A DNA stretch of 64,000 bases, from positions 1 to 64,000 of the forward strand of contig CAUZDW010000006.1 in NCBI GenBank assembly GCA_963578825.1, read 5' to 3'. The translations under genes and the position numbers were made by a program. The DNA is from JAJDNS01 sp963578825 (GTDB lineage: Bacteria; Acidobacteriota; Vicinamibacteria; Fen-336). Below, in pieces: positions 10,029-18,890 of this stretch (positions within the stretch are counted from its first letter, which is position 1; each line of letters opens with the position of its first letter). Under the pieces are notes generated by a model. It searched no databases. It saw only the letters and a list, made by a program, of their open reading frames with translations, and was not told where the DNA came from.

Positions 10029-10826
10029 TCAGTTCAGGAAGAGAGACGGGAACGTCGCGTCGAGGAGCAGGAGCGAGATGATCATGAAGACGACGGCGGC
10101 AGTGGTCGAACGCCCGACCCCTTCCGCACCACCGCGTGTCCGGAAGCCCATGTGCACGGAGATGAGCAGGATGATGAAGCCGAACACGACGCCCTTGGCG
10201 ACCGAGTAGAACAGGTCCCAGTTGTGCCAGTACATCCGCGCCCCGTACAGGAACGACTCGTACCCGAGCCCGAGAGACAGCTGGGCGGCGACCATGCCCG
10301 AGAAGATCCCCACCACGTTGGCAATCGAGACGAGCAGGGGCGTGGTGATCGTCCCGGCGATGATTCGCGGCGCGGCCAGGACGGCGACGGGGTCCCGGCC
10401 CAGCGAGTGCAGGGCGTCGATCTGCTCGGAGACCTGCATCGTGCCGAGCTCGGCCGTGATCCGGGCCCCGACCCGGCCGATGAGGACGAAGGACGTCATC
10501 ACCGGCCCCAGCTCGAGAACCACACTGGACGCCACCACGCTGCCCAGGACATAGAGCGGGACGGTGGATGTGAGCTGGTAGCCGCCCTGCTGGGTCGTCA
10601 CCACTCCCGAGATGGCGCCGGTGAGGAGGACCAGGGGAAGGCTCCGGACTCCCATCTCCCAGAACTGGTCCATGACGCTGAGCCAAGACACGCGGCCTCT
10701 CAGCGTCACCACGGCCGACCGCCAGGCGAGCGACGCCATCTGCCCGGCGTGGTGAGCAGTGGCCTCGGCGGTCCGGCCGATGCGTGCCAGGGGCCCGAAA
10801 AGGCCCCGACGGAGGAATGTGTTCAT
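10029..10826 (-). CDS. mlaE: MlaE-type permease of lipid ABC transporter
   Basis: 265 residues from ATG 10826, chosen because GGGAGAG precedes it; a further in-frame ATG at 10859 lacks such a site. Five to six membrane helices are visible. MlaE features include the Glu-rich coupling region MQVSEQIDALHSLGRDPVAVLAAPR and the early FWEMGVRSLPLVLLTGAISG. It forms the inner-membrane channel of the lipid transporter with MlaF and MlaD. First gene of the operon. No MlaB or MlaC homologue is adjacent. Confidence 0.92.
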   Translation of the reverse strand: MNTFLRRGLFGPLARIGRTAEATAHHAGQMASLAWRSAVVTLRGRVSWLSVMDQFWEMGVRSLPLVLLTGAISGVVTTQQGGYQLTSTVPLYVLGSVVASSVVLELGPVMTSFVLIGRVGARITAELGTMQVSEQIDALHSLGRDPVAVLAAPRIIAGTITTPLLVSIANVVGIFSGMVAAQLSLGLGYESFLYGARMYWHNWDLFYSVAKGVVFGFIILLISVHMGFRTRGGAEGVGRSTTAAVVFMIISLLLLDATFPSLFLN

Positions 10827-10910
10827 CTCTCCCGGGAAGGCAAATGGCCTGCAGCCCAAGAGTCCTATTCTACGTCAGGCGGCGCGGTGCGATAGAATCG
10901 CCCTTCAGCG

Positions 10911-11916
10911 ATGCCGATTCACGGGGAGCGCCGCAAGAGCGCACGGCTGGGCCTTGCCATACCCACCCGGGTGCAGGGCTATCTGGGCGACGGCGGCACC
11001 TGGGAGGAGCTGGTGACCATCGAGGACGTGTCCCAGGGCGGTGCGTGCTTTCCGCTGACCCGGGACGTGGAGCTCGGACAAATCCTCTTCATGAACCTGC
11101 CGCTGCCGAAACGCCTCCGACAGTACGACCTCCAGGACGCCGCCGACCGTGTCTACACTCTCGTTCGGAGCGTGCGTCGGCGGCCCGACCAGAATCTGGT
11201 CGGGGTGATGTACTTCGGAAAATACCCACCCCGGGGTTTCCACGAGCGCCCGAGCGCCCGCTACCTTCTGCCCTCCGACTCGCAGGACGATGCTGCGGAG
11301 TCGACGCCGCCCACGCCCGGCCCGGCCAGCCCTCCGCAGGCCCCTCCCCGTGCGGAAGAGCCAAAACCGCCGACCCCGGTGTCCGAGCCGGAGCCCCAGG
11401 TCGAGACCGAGCCGGAGCCGGCGTTTCCGATCCCGCAGGAGTTCGAGAAGCCGATCCGGGACGAGCCCCAGGCCGCACCCGCGCCCAGTGCCGCTCCCGG
11501 GCCGCCCGTGACCTGGGGTACGCAGCCCGAGCCAGAGCGGCGGCCCGGCGTGCCTCCTCCCCCGCAACCCGCCACACCAGCGGTCGAGTTCCACCCCTCG
11601 CGCGAGATGCCCCAGGATCGTCGAGGTGCTCCGCGCATGCAGCTGTTCGTCAACTTCACGATCCAGCAGGTGGACGAATGGGGGGCGGTCCTCCAGGAAG
11701 AGCTCACCGTCGCCGACAACGTCAGCCGTGGTGGCGCCCGAACGATGACGACGCTGGGTTTCCAGGTTGGGGACGTGCGCCTGGTCCAGGAGGCGGGGGG
11801 GTGGCTTCGCCACGCGGGCCGAGGTGCGCGGGGTCACCCGCGTCCAGCCCACCATCGAGCGCCTTCACCTCAAGTTCATCGACCGACGCGCCCCGGACCG
11901 GCTCCGCCGCCAGTAG
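10911..11916 (+). CDS. Double PilZ-domain protein, frameshifted
   Basis: The first PilZ-like domain (about residues 5-115) starts with GERRKSARLGLAIPTRVQGY and contains DVSQGGACF. A Pro/Glu-rich linker of about 115 residues follows. The second domain begins EMPQDRRGAPRMQLFVNFT and has DNVSRGGARTMTTLGF. Within the G-run at about 11793-11801 the frame slips: removing one G lets the domain finish GGGFATRAEVRGVTRVQPTI and end RRQ at TAG 11914-11916. PilZ domains often bind cyclic di-GMP through RxxxR and D/NxSxxG; both domains retain RRxxR-like and xVSxGG elements. TAGAAT at 10893-10898 may be its -10 box. Confidence 0.75.
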
Positions 11917-11925
11917 GAGGCCTGC

Positions 11926-13032
11926 CTACACCATCGGCTCCTGGCGCACGTCGCTGCGGTGCCTCCGGTAGAAATCCACGAGACGCGGGACGTAGTCCGG
12001 GAGTCGAGGACACGCGATGCCGAGCTCGGCCAGGTCGCGGGTGGCCGCGGCGGTGTCGTGGCACACCGCATCGCCAAGGTAGTCGAGCGCCTCCCGCGGC
12101 ATGCCGAAGAAACGCCGCACGGCTCGGGGCGCAAAGGCGGCTCGGGCCACCGCTCGGGGTACAGGCACCTGCACGAAGCGCTTGCCGATGGCCTCCGAGA
12201 ACATCGCGACCAGCTCGGCCGATGAGTGGGGACGGGGGTCGCACAGGTGATAGGTCTTTCCGGCGCTGATGGGGCTGGTCGACAGTGCGGCCAGGGCTGC
12301 GACGACGAAGTCCACGGGGACGATGTTGACCGCGCCGGGAGCAAGGCCGATACGAGGGAACACGCCGGGAGACGGGAGCCGCTCCATCGCTCTCAGCACG
12401 AAATAGGGGCCGTCGAACTTGCCGGTCTCCCCCGTCTTCGAGTCCCCCACCACGATCCCGGGCCGGTACACGGTGTGCGGAACCGACGAGCGCGCCACCT
12501 CGACCTCGGCCTGGAACTTCGTCCGCTCGTAGTGATTCTTGAAGCCCTGCCCAAGGTCCAGGTCCGTCTCACGGAACGTGCCACGCCAGGTCCCTGAGAC
12601 GTACGCGGTCGAGACGTAGTGCAGGCGCTCGAAGCCTCTGACCCCGGCGAGGAAGCCGAGCACGTTCTTCGTCCCTTCGACGTTGATGCGCCGGCCCACG
12701 TCTCGGGGAACCGAGAGGTCGTAGACAGCGGCGAGGTGGTACGCCTCTCTCACCGAGCGGCCCAGCTCACGGGCAGCCCCGTCCGGCAGCCCGAGCCCCT
12801 CGACCGTGATGTCCCCGACCATCACCTCGATCCGCCCCTGGCAGCGGGGGTGGGTCGACTCGATCGCCGACACAGATTCGCGAGCGATGTCTAGGAACTT
12901 CTCCTGGACGATGCAGGTGGCCCGCGCGGCGGGTTTGAGCTCGAGGATCCGGGGAAGGAGGCGCCTGCCGATGAAACCAGGAAACCCGGTGAAGAGAAAC
13001 GACCCCGCTGCATCGCCCCGGGTCATACCCAT
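11926..13032 (-). CDS. NAD-dependent SDR/thioester-reductase-like protein
   Basis: 368 residues. The N-terminal Rossmann motif is FTGFPGFIGRRLL; the catalytic Tyr-Lys pair is in YERTKFQAE and the core Thr/Ser region in HYVSTAYVSGTW. The AYHLAAVYDL and INVEGTKNVL segments match the extended SDR family that includes the NAD-binding domain of fatty acyl-CoA or thioester reductases. There is no carrier or adenylation domain, so it is a stand-alone reductase or epimerase acting on an unknown substrate. It follows hemH by 2 bases as last gene of the serC-rsgA-hemH operon. Confidence 0.8.
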   Translation of the reverse strand: MGMTRGDAAGSFLFTGFPGFIGRRLLPRILELKPAARATCIVQEKFLDIARESVSAIESTHPRCQGRIEVMVGDITVEGLGLPDGAARELGRSVREAYHLAAVYDLSVPRDVGRRINVEGTKNVLGFLAGVRGFERLHYVSTAYVSGTWRGTFRETDLDLGQGFKNHYERTKFQAEVEVARSSVPHTVYRPGIVVGDSKTGETGKFDGPYFVLRAMERLPSPGVFPRIGLAPGAVNIVPVDFVVAALAALSTSPISAGKTYHLCDPRPHSSAELVAMFSEAIGKRFVQVPVPRAVARAAFAPRAVRRFFGMPREALDYLGDAVCHDTAAATRDLAELGIACPRLPDYVPRLVDFYRRHRSDVRQEPMV

Positions 13033-13034
13033 CC

Positions 13035-14066
13035 TCAGTCGGGTTCGGACGGCGCCGGCCGAGCGCCCACCGGGCAGCAGTCCGCCGGGCAGACGTCGTG
13101 GGCGGGGCCACGAGATCCGCGACTCAGGCGCTTTGGGTCGTGTGCCAGCCGCTCGAGGACGAGCTCGCGAATCATCCGCACGAACCGCGGATGGGCGCCG
13201 ACGGTGTCGGCGCGAACCATGTTCAGGCCCAGCTCCGCCGCCCGGCTCTTCGCGTCGAGGTCGAGGTCGTACACGACCTCCATGTGGTCCGAGATGAAGC
13301 CGATGGGTGCCACCACGACGTCCTGGACCCCCTCGGCCGCAACGGCCCTCAGGTGATCGACGATATCCGGCTCGAGCCAGGGCTGGGACGGGGGGCCGCT
13401 ACGGCTCTGGTAGACCAGGCTCCATTCGGACCGACCGAGATCCGCTGCGACGAGCCGGGCCGTTTCCCTGAGCTGGACCTGGTAGTCGCTGCGGACGGCC
13501 CAGGCGCGAGGAATGCTGTGGGCGGTGAAGACGAGCCGGGCACCCTCACGTCGGGGCTCGGCCAGACTGGCCAGAGCGGCCGAGGCCCGATCGACCAGCG
13601 GCTCGACGAAGCCCGGGTGGTTGTAGAAGGCGCGTAGCTTGTCGACCACGGGGGCGCCCTTCCCCACCTCGATGCGGGCTCGCTCGATGTCCTCGAGGTA
13701 CTGTCGACACCCCGAGTACGAGCTGTAGGCCGACGTGACGAAGGCAAGCGCGTTCCGGACGCCGTCCCCAGCCATCTGCCGGACGGTCTCGACGAGCATC
13801 GGATGCCAGTTGCGATTGCCCCAGTAGATCGGCAGCGGCGGGCCGTAGCTGTCGAGCTCGCTCCGCAGGGCCGCCACCAGGGCCCGGCACTGAGCGTTGA
13901 TCGGGCTCACTCCGCCGAAGTGTGCGTAGTGCGAGGCCACCTCCCGCAGGCGGCCCTGCGGGACCGGCCGGCCCCGCAGGACATTCGCGAGAAACGGCGC
14001 GACGTCGTCGGGTCCCTCGGGGCCTCCGAATGAGACGATCAACAGCGCGTCGTAGTCAGTGGCCAT
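13035..14066 (-). CDS. hemH: Ferrochelatase, [2Fe-2S] type
   Basis: 343 residues. It inserts ferrous iron into a porphyrin in the last or penultimate heme step. The family fold is shown by LLIVSFGGPEGPDD, the catalytic-His segment FTAHSIPRAW and APIGFISDHMEVVYDLD. Cys120 in YSGCRQYLEDI together with C-terminal Cys326, Cys330 and Cys331 (CPADCCP) matches the four-ligand pattern of [2Fe-2S] ferrochelatases best known from Actinobacteria, which also hints at coproporphyrin as substrate. TAGGAT (14073-14078) lies 6 nt before the ATG. The 39-nt gap from rsgA still allows operon read-through. Confidence 0.93.
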   Translation of the reverse strand: MATDYDALLIVSFGGPEGPDDVAPFLANVLRGRPVPQGRLREVASHYAHFGGVSPINAQCRALVAALRSELDSYGPPLPIYWGNRNWHPMLVETVRQMAGDGVRNALAFVTSAYSSYSGCRQYLEDIERARIEVGKGAPVVDKLRAFYNHPGFVEPLVDRASAALASLAEPRREGARLVFTAHSIPRAWAVRSDYQVQLRETARLVAADLGRSEWSLVYQSRSGPPSQPWLEPDIVDHLRAVAAEGVQDVVVAPIGFISDHMEVVYDLDLDAKSRAAELGLNMVRADTVGAHPRFVRMIRELVLERLAHDPKRLSRGSRGPAHDVCPADCCPVGARPAPSEPD

Positions 14067-14072
14067 CGAGTC

Positions 14073-14078
14073 ATCCTA
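14073..14078 (-). promoter_or_regulatory. Candidate -10 box directly before hemH
   Basis: TAGGAT on the minus strand is followed by only 6 nt before the hemH ATG at 14066. This spacing would place the transcript start at or next to the A of the ATG, giving a leaderless mRNA. No strong Shine-Dalgarno is seen there. Confidence 0.4.
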
Positions 14079-14105
14079 CATCCGCGGCTGCAGTGGCGAG
14101 TGGGC

Positions 14106-15179
14106 CTACTTGTGCCGAGGATCGTGCTTCAGGGACTTATGGATGGCGCGCCAGCGGCCCCTCTCCTCCCGCTGGAGGAGGGGATCCTCGCGCATCTCCA
14201 GGGAGCGGAGCTCTGCCCGGAGCTTCTGGTAGCTGGCGAGGCGCTCCGCCCCGAGATCGCCGGTCTCCACCGCCCCTCGAACCGCACAGCCGGGCTCCGA
14301 GTCATGCGCACAGTCCCGAAAACGGCACCCGGGGGCGAGGGCCTCGATGTCGCCGAAAGCGAAGGCGAGGCTCTCCTCGCTGGCCCACAGCTGAATCTCC
14401 CTCAACCCGGGCGTGTCGAGGAGCAACCCCCCGGCGGGGAGGGCCACGAGCTCGCGATGGGTGGTGGTGTGCCGACCGCGCTGATCGCTGGTGCGAACCG
14501 CCCGTGTCCGCTGACGCTCCTCGCCCAGGAGCCGGTTGACGATGGTCGACTTCCCGACGCCGGACGAACCCAGGAGCGCCACCGTCTTGCCCCGCTCGAG
14601 CCACGGGGAGAGCGCCTCGAGACCCTGGCCTTCCCTGGCCGCGAGGACCAGGACCGGCACCCCCGGTGCGGCGGCCTCGACCTCGGCGCGGCGGCCATCG
14701 ACGTCCTCGCACAGGTCGGCTTTGTTCAGAAGGACCACGGGCGAAGCGCCGCTCTCCCAGGCGAGCACGAGAGCGCGCTCGATTCGCCTGGGGTTGTAGT
14801 CCCGGTCGAGGCCCATGACCAGGAACACGGTGTCCACGTTCGCGGCGAGGATCTGCTGGACGGCGAGATCACCGGCCGCTCGACGCACGAACGCGGTGCG
14901 CCTGGGCAGCACCGCGTGCACCAGAGCCCGACCCGACCCCGAAGGAGGGCTGAAGGCCACCCAGTCGCCCACCGTCGGTCGATCCTGCGGACGGCGCGCT
15001 CTGTGCCGCAGCCGGCCCGACACCTCGGCCTGGAACTCCCCCTCGGCGCTTCGCAGCCTCAGGACACGGCTGTGGGCCACGATGACCCGGCCGGGGACCG
15101 ACCCCTCCGCAGCGAGATCCCGCCAGGCTTCGGAGAAGAACGGGGACCACCCCAGCTCCTCGAGAGTCCGATCGCTCAC
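14106..15179 (-). CDS. rsgA: Ribosome small-subunit maturation GTPase RsgA
   Basis: 357 residues from a GTG at 15179. The circularly permuted GTPase order is clear: G4 LLNKADL comes first, then G1 GSSGVGKST, the switch region GRHTTTHRELVAL and G3 DTPGLRE. The C-terminal zinc site is CRFRDCAHDSEPGC. An N-terminal OB-fold precedes it (RPTVGDWVAF). RsgA checks late 30S assembly. It begins 4 bases after serC ends and is followed by hemH. Confidence 0.95.
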   Translation of the reverse strand: MSDRTLEELGWSPFFSEAWRDLAAEGSVPGRVIVAHSRVLRLRSAEGEFQAEVSGRLRHRARRPQDRPTVGDWVAFSPPSGSGRALVHAVLPRRTAFVRRAAGDLAVQQILAANVDTVFLVMGLDRDYNPRRIERALVLAWESGASPVVLLNKADLCEDVDGRRAEVEAAAPGVPVLVLAAREGQGLEALSPWLERGKTVALLGSSGVGKSTIVNRLLGEERQRTRAVRTSDQRGRHTTTHRELVALPAGGLLLDTPGLREIQLWASEESLAFAFGDIEALAPGCRFRDCAHDSEPGCAVRGAVETGDLGAERLASYQKLRAELRSLEMREDPLLQREERGRWRAIHKSLKHDPRHK

Positions 15180-15183
15180 TGGC

Positions 15184-16287
15184 TCAGCCGCGCCGCTCTT
15201 TGAAGTCCGTCATGAGCTCCACAAGCACCCCTACCGACTCCATGGAGCAGGCGTTGTAGATCGAGGCACGGATGCCCCCAACGGACCGGTGCCCCTTGAG
15301 GCCGGCAATCTCCGCCTCGGCCGCCACCGCGAGAAACTCCGTTTCGAGCTCGGCGCTCGGCAGGCGGAATGTGACGTTCATCCGGGAGCGGCTGGCGGGC
15401 TGGGCGTGGCCCCGGTAGAACCCGGCGCTTTCGTCGATGGCCCGGTAGATCAAATCCGCCTTGGCCTGGTTCCGTCGACCCATCTCGGCGAGGCCTCCGA
15501 GGGCACGGATCCACCTGAGAACGAGGCTCATCACGTAGATGGCGAATGTCGGAGGCGTGTTGTACAAGGACCGCTTCTCCGCCATGAGCCGGTAGTCCAT
15601 GAGGGCCGGCAGCCCGCCCGGCGTGCGCTCCAGGAGGTCCTTGCGAATCACCACGACCGCGATGCCCGCGGGACCGAGGTTCTTCTGTGCGCCGGCGTAC
15701 AGGAGCCCGTAGCGGCGAATGTCGATCGGCCGGCTGAGCACGTCGGAGGACGCGTCGCACACGAGCGGCACGCCGGCCGGGATCTCGGGCTCGGCTGGCC
15801 ACTGAGTCCCGTAGATCGTGTTGTTCGATGTGAAGTGCGCGTAGGCCGCCTGAGGATCGAAGTCCAGCTCTCCTTGAGCCGGGATACGATCGAAACCACT
15901 CGGCTCGGTCGAGCCGACGGTTCGGACGGGCCCGCCCTTTTCCGCCTCCTTGATGGCCGCTCTCGACCAGCTCCCCGTCAGGATGTAGTCGGCCGATGCT
16001 CCGGTGGGGCGCAGGTTCGCCGGAACCATGGCGAACTGAAGCGAAGCGCCTCCCTGCAGGAAGAGCACGTCGTACTCCGCCGGAAGGTCCAGAAGGCACC
16101 GGAGGTCGGCTTGCGCCTGCCCGATGACCTCGCCGAAGGCCTTCGAGCGGTGGCTGAGCTCCATGACCGACATGCCGGTGCCCTGGTGCTGGAGCAGCTC
16201 CTCTTGAACCTGTTCCAACACCGCCAGAGGCAGAGCCGCCGGCCCTGCCCCGAAATTGTGAACCCGCGTCTTGGTTGTGGTCTTCAT
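15184..16287 (-). CDS. serC: Phosphoserine aminotransferase
   Basis: 367 residues, the usual length. It converts 3-phosphohydroxypyruvate and glutamate to phosphoserine in serine synthesis, in the cytoplasm. The start HNFGAGPAALP, the substrate-loop MELSHRSKAF and the PLP-lysine motif YAGAQKNLGPAG are all typical, and the C-terminal GGIRASIYNA with an Arg contact is present. First gene of a leftward run serC-rsgA-hemH-SDR. A serine supply gene is of note given the cysteine operon at 27-30 kb, but the two are not linked. Confidence 0.95.
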   Translation of the reverse strand: MKTTTKTRVHNFGAGPAALPLAVLEQVQEELLQHQGTGMSVMELSHRSKAFGEVIGQAQADLRCLLDLPAEYDVLFLQGGASLQFAMVPANLRPTGASADYILTGSWSRAAIKEAEKGGPVRTVGSTEPSGFDRIPAQGELDFDPQAAYAHFTSNNTIYGTQWPAEPEIPAGVPLVCDASSDVLSRPIDIRRYGLLYAGAQKNLGPAGIAVVVIRKDLLERTPGGLPALMDYRLMAEKRSLYNTPPTFAIYVMSLVLRWIRALGGLAEMGRRNQAKADLIYRAIDESAGFYRGHAQPASRSRMNVTFRLPSAELETEFLAVAAEAEIAGLKGHRSVGGIRASIYNACSMESVGVLVELMTDFKERRG

Positions 16288-16418
16288 AGGCCGCCCATGC
16301 TACCGCGGTCCGCCCCGCGGCCTTTCATGAAACCTTTTCACCGTCTGGAGCGTCTTGAACTATGGAAGGTCGCGCCTGGTCAGCCGGGGGGCACGGGCGT
16401 GGCCATGGAGGGTTCCCA

Positions 16419-16646
16419 ATGGAGCAGGTTTTCTCGAGCGGGTCGCGCCCGACCCTCAAGACCATGCTGGAATCCTACGAGCGCGAGATCATCGAGGGCG
16501 CCCTGGAGGCGGCCATCGGCAACCAGCGCAGAGCCGCACGAGCCCTGGGTGTGCTTCCCACCACCCTTCACGAGAAGATGAAGCGGCTGGGGATCCTGAA
16601 TCGGCGCCCCCCCCCAGGGATGGAGGAATCCGTCCTGGTGGCCTAG
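16419..16646 (+). CDS. Fis-type helix-turn-helix protein
   Basis: 75 residues from ATG 16419, chosen for the GGAGGG at 16407-16412. The segment LESYEREIIEGALEAAIGNQ then RAARALGVLPTTLHEKMKRL is the Fis-like DNA-binding helix-turn-helix found at the end of NtrC-type activators. Here it stands alone without an AAA+ domain. It may be a small nucleoid or regulatory protein. The site lies in the divergent region between serC and the downstream gene. Confidence 0.75.
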   Translation: MEQVFSSGSRPTLKTMLESYEREIIEGALEAAIGNQRRAARALGVLPTTLHEKMKRLGILNRRPPPGMEESVLVA

Positions 16647-16658
16647 CTCAGGACCCCC

Positions 16659-17258
16659 TCACGGGCCGAGGAAGCCCTCGAAGCCCTCCTCTCCCACCAC
16701 CAGGGCGAGCCGGGTCCTCAGCACAACGGACACGACGTCCCGGGGTATTCGCATCTCCACCGCGTCACCCCGGATCGAGACCTGGTCCGGGCTCGCTGCG
16801 TGATCCGTCCGCCAGAGCACCCGTTGCCGCCCGTTCGACGTCAGGGCGAACGCGGAGACGGTCACGAGCGCCTGCGCCTCGATTCCCTCGTCGGGATCGG
16901 CTCCGAGGGCGAGCACCCCCAGGTCGATCCGATAGTCCGCACCCGCTCGGGGATCTCCCGGCTCGGCCACCCACCCCGTGGAGCGGTTGGCGTCTCCGTC
17001 CACGTACAAGGCCGCCCTCAGGCGCCCCGAGACCGGGGCCCCGGAGGGGAGATGGAGCGCGTCGCCGACCGCCCGATCGAAGCTCACGCGGAGGACCAGA
17101 TCGCCCCCGTCGACGATCCCGTGAATCTCGGTCACACGGGCAGCGTTCCCCTCCCCGGCGGCGGCGCGGGTGGCGATGGTGGCCGGCCGCGCGCCCCAGT
17201 AGAACAGCGGTCGGCCCGGGGCCTGGGCCACCAGGAGAACGAGGAGCAGGGTCTTCAC
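16659..17258 (-). CDS. Exported hypothetical protein
   Basis: 199 residues from a GTG at 17258 giving MKTLLLVLLVAQAPGRPLFYW, a likely signal sequence. The mature part looks like a beta-sandwich: GGDLVLRVSFDRAV, ALYVDGDANRSTGW and YRIDLGVLALGAD. The VDGDANRSTGW stretch resembles Asp-rich calcium-binding turns seen in surface proteins. I cannot name a family. It ends 12 bases from the convergent Fis-type gene. Confidence 0.55.
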   Translation of the reverse strand: MKTLLLVLLVAQAPGRPLFYWGARPATIATRAAAGEGNAARVTEIHGIVDGGDLVLRVSFDRAVGDALHLPSGAPVSGRLRAALYVDGDANRSTGWVAEPGDPRAGADYRIDLGVLALGADPDEGIEAQALVTVSAFALTSNGRQRVLWRTDHAASPDQVSIRGDAVEMRIPRDVVSVVLRTRLALVVGEEGFEGFLGP

Positions 17259-17304
17259 GCGGGAGAGCCTAGCACGGGCGAAAGACGGCGAAACGTCCCA
17301 GGAA

Positions 17305-18372
17305 TCAGCCGGCCAGCTCGAACAACAGGAGGAGCGAGCGCTGGAGGCGGGGGGCGTTGACGCCGGGGCGCTTCGAGCAGCCGTTGTCGTCGGAAAGGAT
17401 GTAGAGCAGCGTCGCGCCGGAGGCATCGCGGCGGGTGTCGATGCCTTCGAAGTTGTCGACGGACAGCGGCGGCTCCAGGCGAGCGAACTCCTCGGGCGAG
17501 AGGGGCCCGTCTCCCTCGAGGTCCGCTTTCGAGAGGCGCACCAGGCGCATGCCGAGAGGCGGGAATCAGCGCTCCAGCACCACTACGTCGCCGTTCGGGA
17601 GCGCTGCGGCCCCTGTGGGTCGGAAGGCCCCCGCCAATCCCTCGCGGGTCAGCGGGTACGGGCGAACGTCCCAGGTCTCCCCCCGTCCGACCCAGGCCAT
17701 CGTCCCGTCGTCGTTGGCGCCTCCGGCCTCGCACGCCATGAAGAGCCGCCCGTCACCGAGCGCCACCAGCGCCTCGAGGCCGCTGTTCGAGCGACACTCG
17801 TCCTCGACGGACGGCAGGGACTCCGGGCTCGGGCGGCCCGGCAAAGGGAGGCCTCCGGCTGTAGCGCCAGATCCGGGGACGCCCTTCGAAGCCGACCAGC
17901 AGGCCAGCCTCGGCGTCCAGCGTCAGGCTCTCGGCGTCTCGCTGCCGACCCACGAGAGGGCCGCCGTCCGTGCCCCTGAGCTCCACGAGTCGCGCCGCGC
18001 GAAGGTCGACGAGGTGGCACCCCGTGCATCGTAGACGAGGGTGGCTGAGAAGCCATACCCGCAGTCCGACACGGCGACGAGATGCGACCCGTCCTCGTCC
18101 ACGCGGAGATCCGAGAGCCCCCCGAACCGCGGATCGGCGGAACGCAGCCACAGTCCCCCGCGAAACCGCAGTGGGCCCGCGTGGCTCTGCCCGGGATCGG
18201 AGCTGTTGAGGGGCGCCTGCTCGACAACCCACTCGAGACCGTCCGGCTGCGGATGGAGCCGCAGCGACGCGACCACGAGCAGGCCTGAGACACCGAGCAC
18301 GAGGAACGCGGCCCGCCAACGGGGCCCGAGGCGCTCGACGGGTCTCACCGCGTCACGGGTCTCCGGAGGCAC
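17305..18372 (-). pseudogene. Phytase-like esterase protein, disrupted by two frameshifts and an in-frame TGA
   Basis: Pieces in order read FGGLSDLRVDEDGSHLVAVS (first frame), AESLTLDAEAGLLVGFEG (second frame) and NSGLEALVALGDGRLFMACE, GAAALPNGDVVVLER, NFEGIDTRRDASGATLLYIL (back in the first frame). Together they match the esterase-like activity of phytase family, a beta-propeller usually exported. One slip lies near 18010-18025 and a compensating slip near 17848. TGA at 17566-17568 interrupts VVVLER/FPPLG; CGA or TGG would restore it. A signal helix (AAFLVLGVSGLLVVASLRL) begins the protein. I treat it as decayed or mis-sequenced. Confidence 0.65.
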
Positions 18373-18412
18373 AGGGTGGGTCGGGACCAGACCGGTCCCG
18401 GGCCTACACCCC

Positions 18413-18634
18413 TCAGGTGCCTCCGTAGCCGAGGGTCACCTGGCCGTCTTCGACGATGACCGGCACGCTGCGCTGGCCACCCGAGTGCTCGAGCATCTCG
18501 GAGAGCGCGTCCTGGGACGCCGCGACGTTTCGGTAGTCGACGGTGTACCCCTTCCCCTTGTAAGCCTCCCGGGCCTCGGTCGTATAGGGTCAGGTGTCCT
18601 TGCCGAAGATGAGGACGGTCTGGGAGTCTGCCAT
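18413..18634 (-). CDS. Glutaredoxin-like selenoprotein (UXX-star type) with in-frame TGA
   Basis: The frame opens at ATG 18634 and ends at TGA 18413-18415; codon 15 is also TGA (18590-18592). Reading it as Sec gives 73 residues: VLIFGKDT-U-PYTTEAREAYKGKG, then VDYRNV and SVPVIVEDGQVTLGYGGT. U-PYT sits exactly where glutaredoxins have CPYC/CPYT, and VPVIV with a GGT end completes a small thioredoxin fold. I recall small glutaredoxin-like (seleno)proteins of the UXX-star type with this pattern. A hairpin follows at 18562-18576. TATAAT at 18642-18647 may make the mRNA leaderless. It probably reduces disulfides or peroxides; Sec machinery would have to be encoded elsewhere. Confidence 0.82.
18562..18576 (-). 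promoter_or_regulatory. Candidate bacterial SECIS hairpin of the glutaredoxin-like gene
   Basis: In the mRNA, AGGCC pairs with GGCUU (one G-U pair) around loop CGGGA. The loop occupies nt 19-23 after the UGA, and its second base is G, as bacterial SECIS models require. The stem is only 5 bp, so this is weaker than the hairpin in the sulfurtransferase gene. Confidence 0.5.
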
Positions 18635-18641
18635 ACGTATC

Positions 18642-18647
18642 ATTATA
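18642..18647 (-). promoter_or_regulatory. Consensus -10 box of the selenoprotein gene
   Basis: TATAAT on the minus strand ends 7 nt before the ATG at 18634. No good -35 is visible. The spacing implies a leaderless transcript starting at the ATG. Confidence 0.55.
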
Positions 18648-18672
18648 GGCTCGCGGGTGTACCATTGGCTCC

Positions 18673-18885
18673 ATGCGGAACTTCGGCGGGATTTTGATGT
18701 TGCTGGGAATCCTGGGCTTCTTCTACGCCGCCCAGCAACTCGAGAAGCACGAGCCGGTTCGCCAGGGGGCGACGATCAGCGAGAGCATCGATCGGCCGGC
18801 GGGCCGGTGGGAGATGGCCCGCTACGCGTTCGCCGGGGCGGCAGGTATCGGCCTGCTCATGGCGATGTTCCCGAAAGGACGCTGA
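18673..18885 (+). CDS. Small hypothetical membrane protein
   Basis: 70 residues with two predicted helices: FGGILMLLGILGFFYAAQQL near the start and YAFAGAAGIGLLMAMF near the end. No family recognised. It is divergent from the selenoprotein gene, with 38 bases between the start codons, so the two promoters must overlap. No clear ribosome binding site is seen. Confidence 0.5.
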   Translation: MRNFGGILMLLGILGFFYAAQQLEKHEPVRQGATISESIDRPAGRWEMARYAFAGAAGIGLLMAMFPKGR

Positions 18886-18890
18886 CCGGT

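Noticed and set aside
17566..17568. TGA in the phytase-like gene as selenocysteine
   Set aside because: The position is not a catalytic Cys in this fold, the gene has two further frameshifts, and CGA or TGG to TGA is a single transition.
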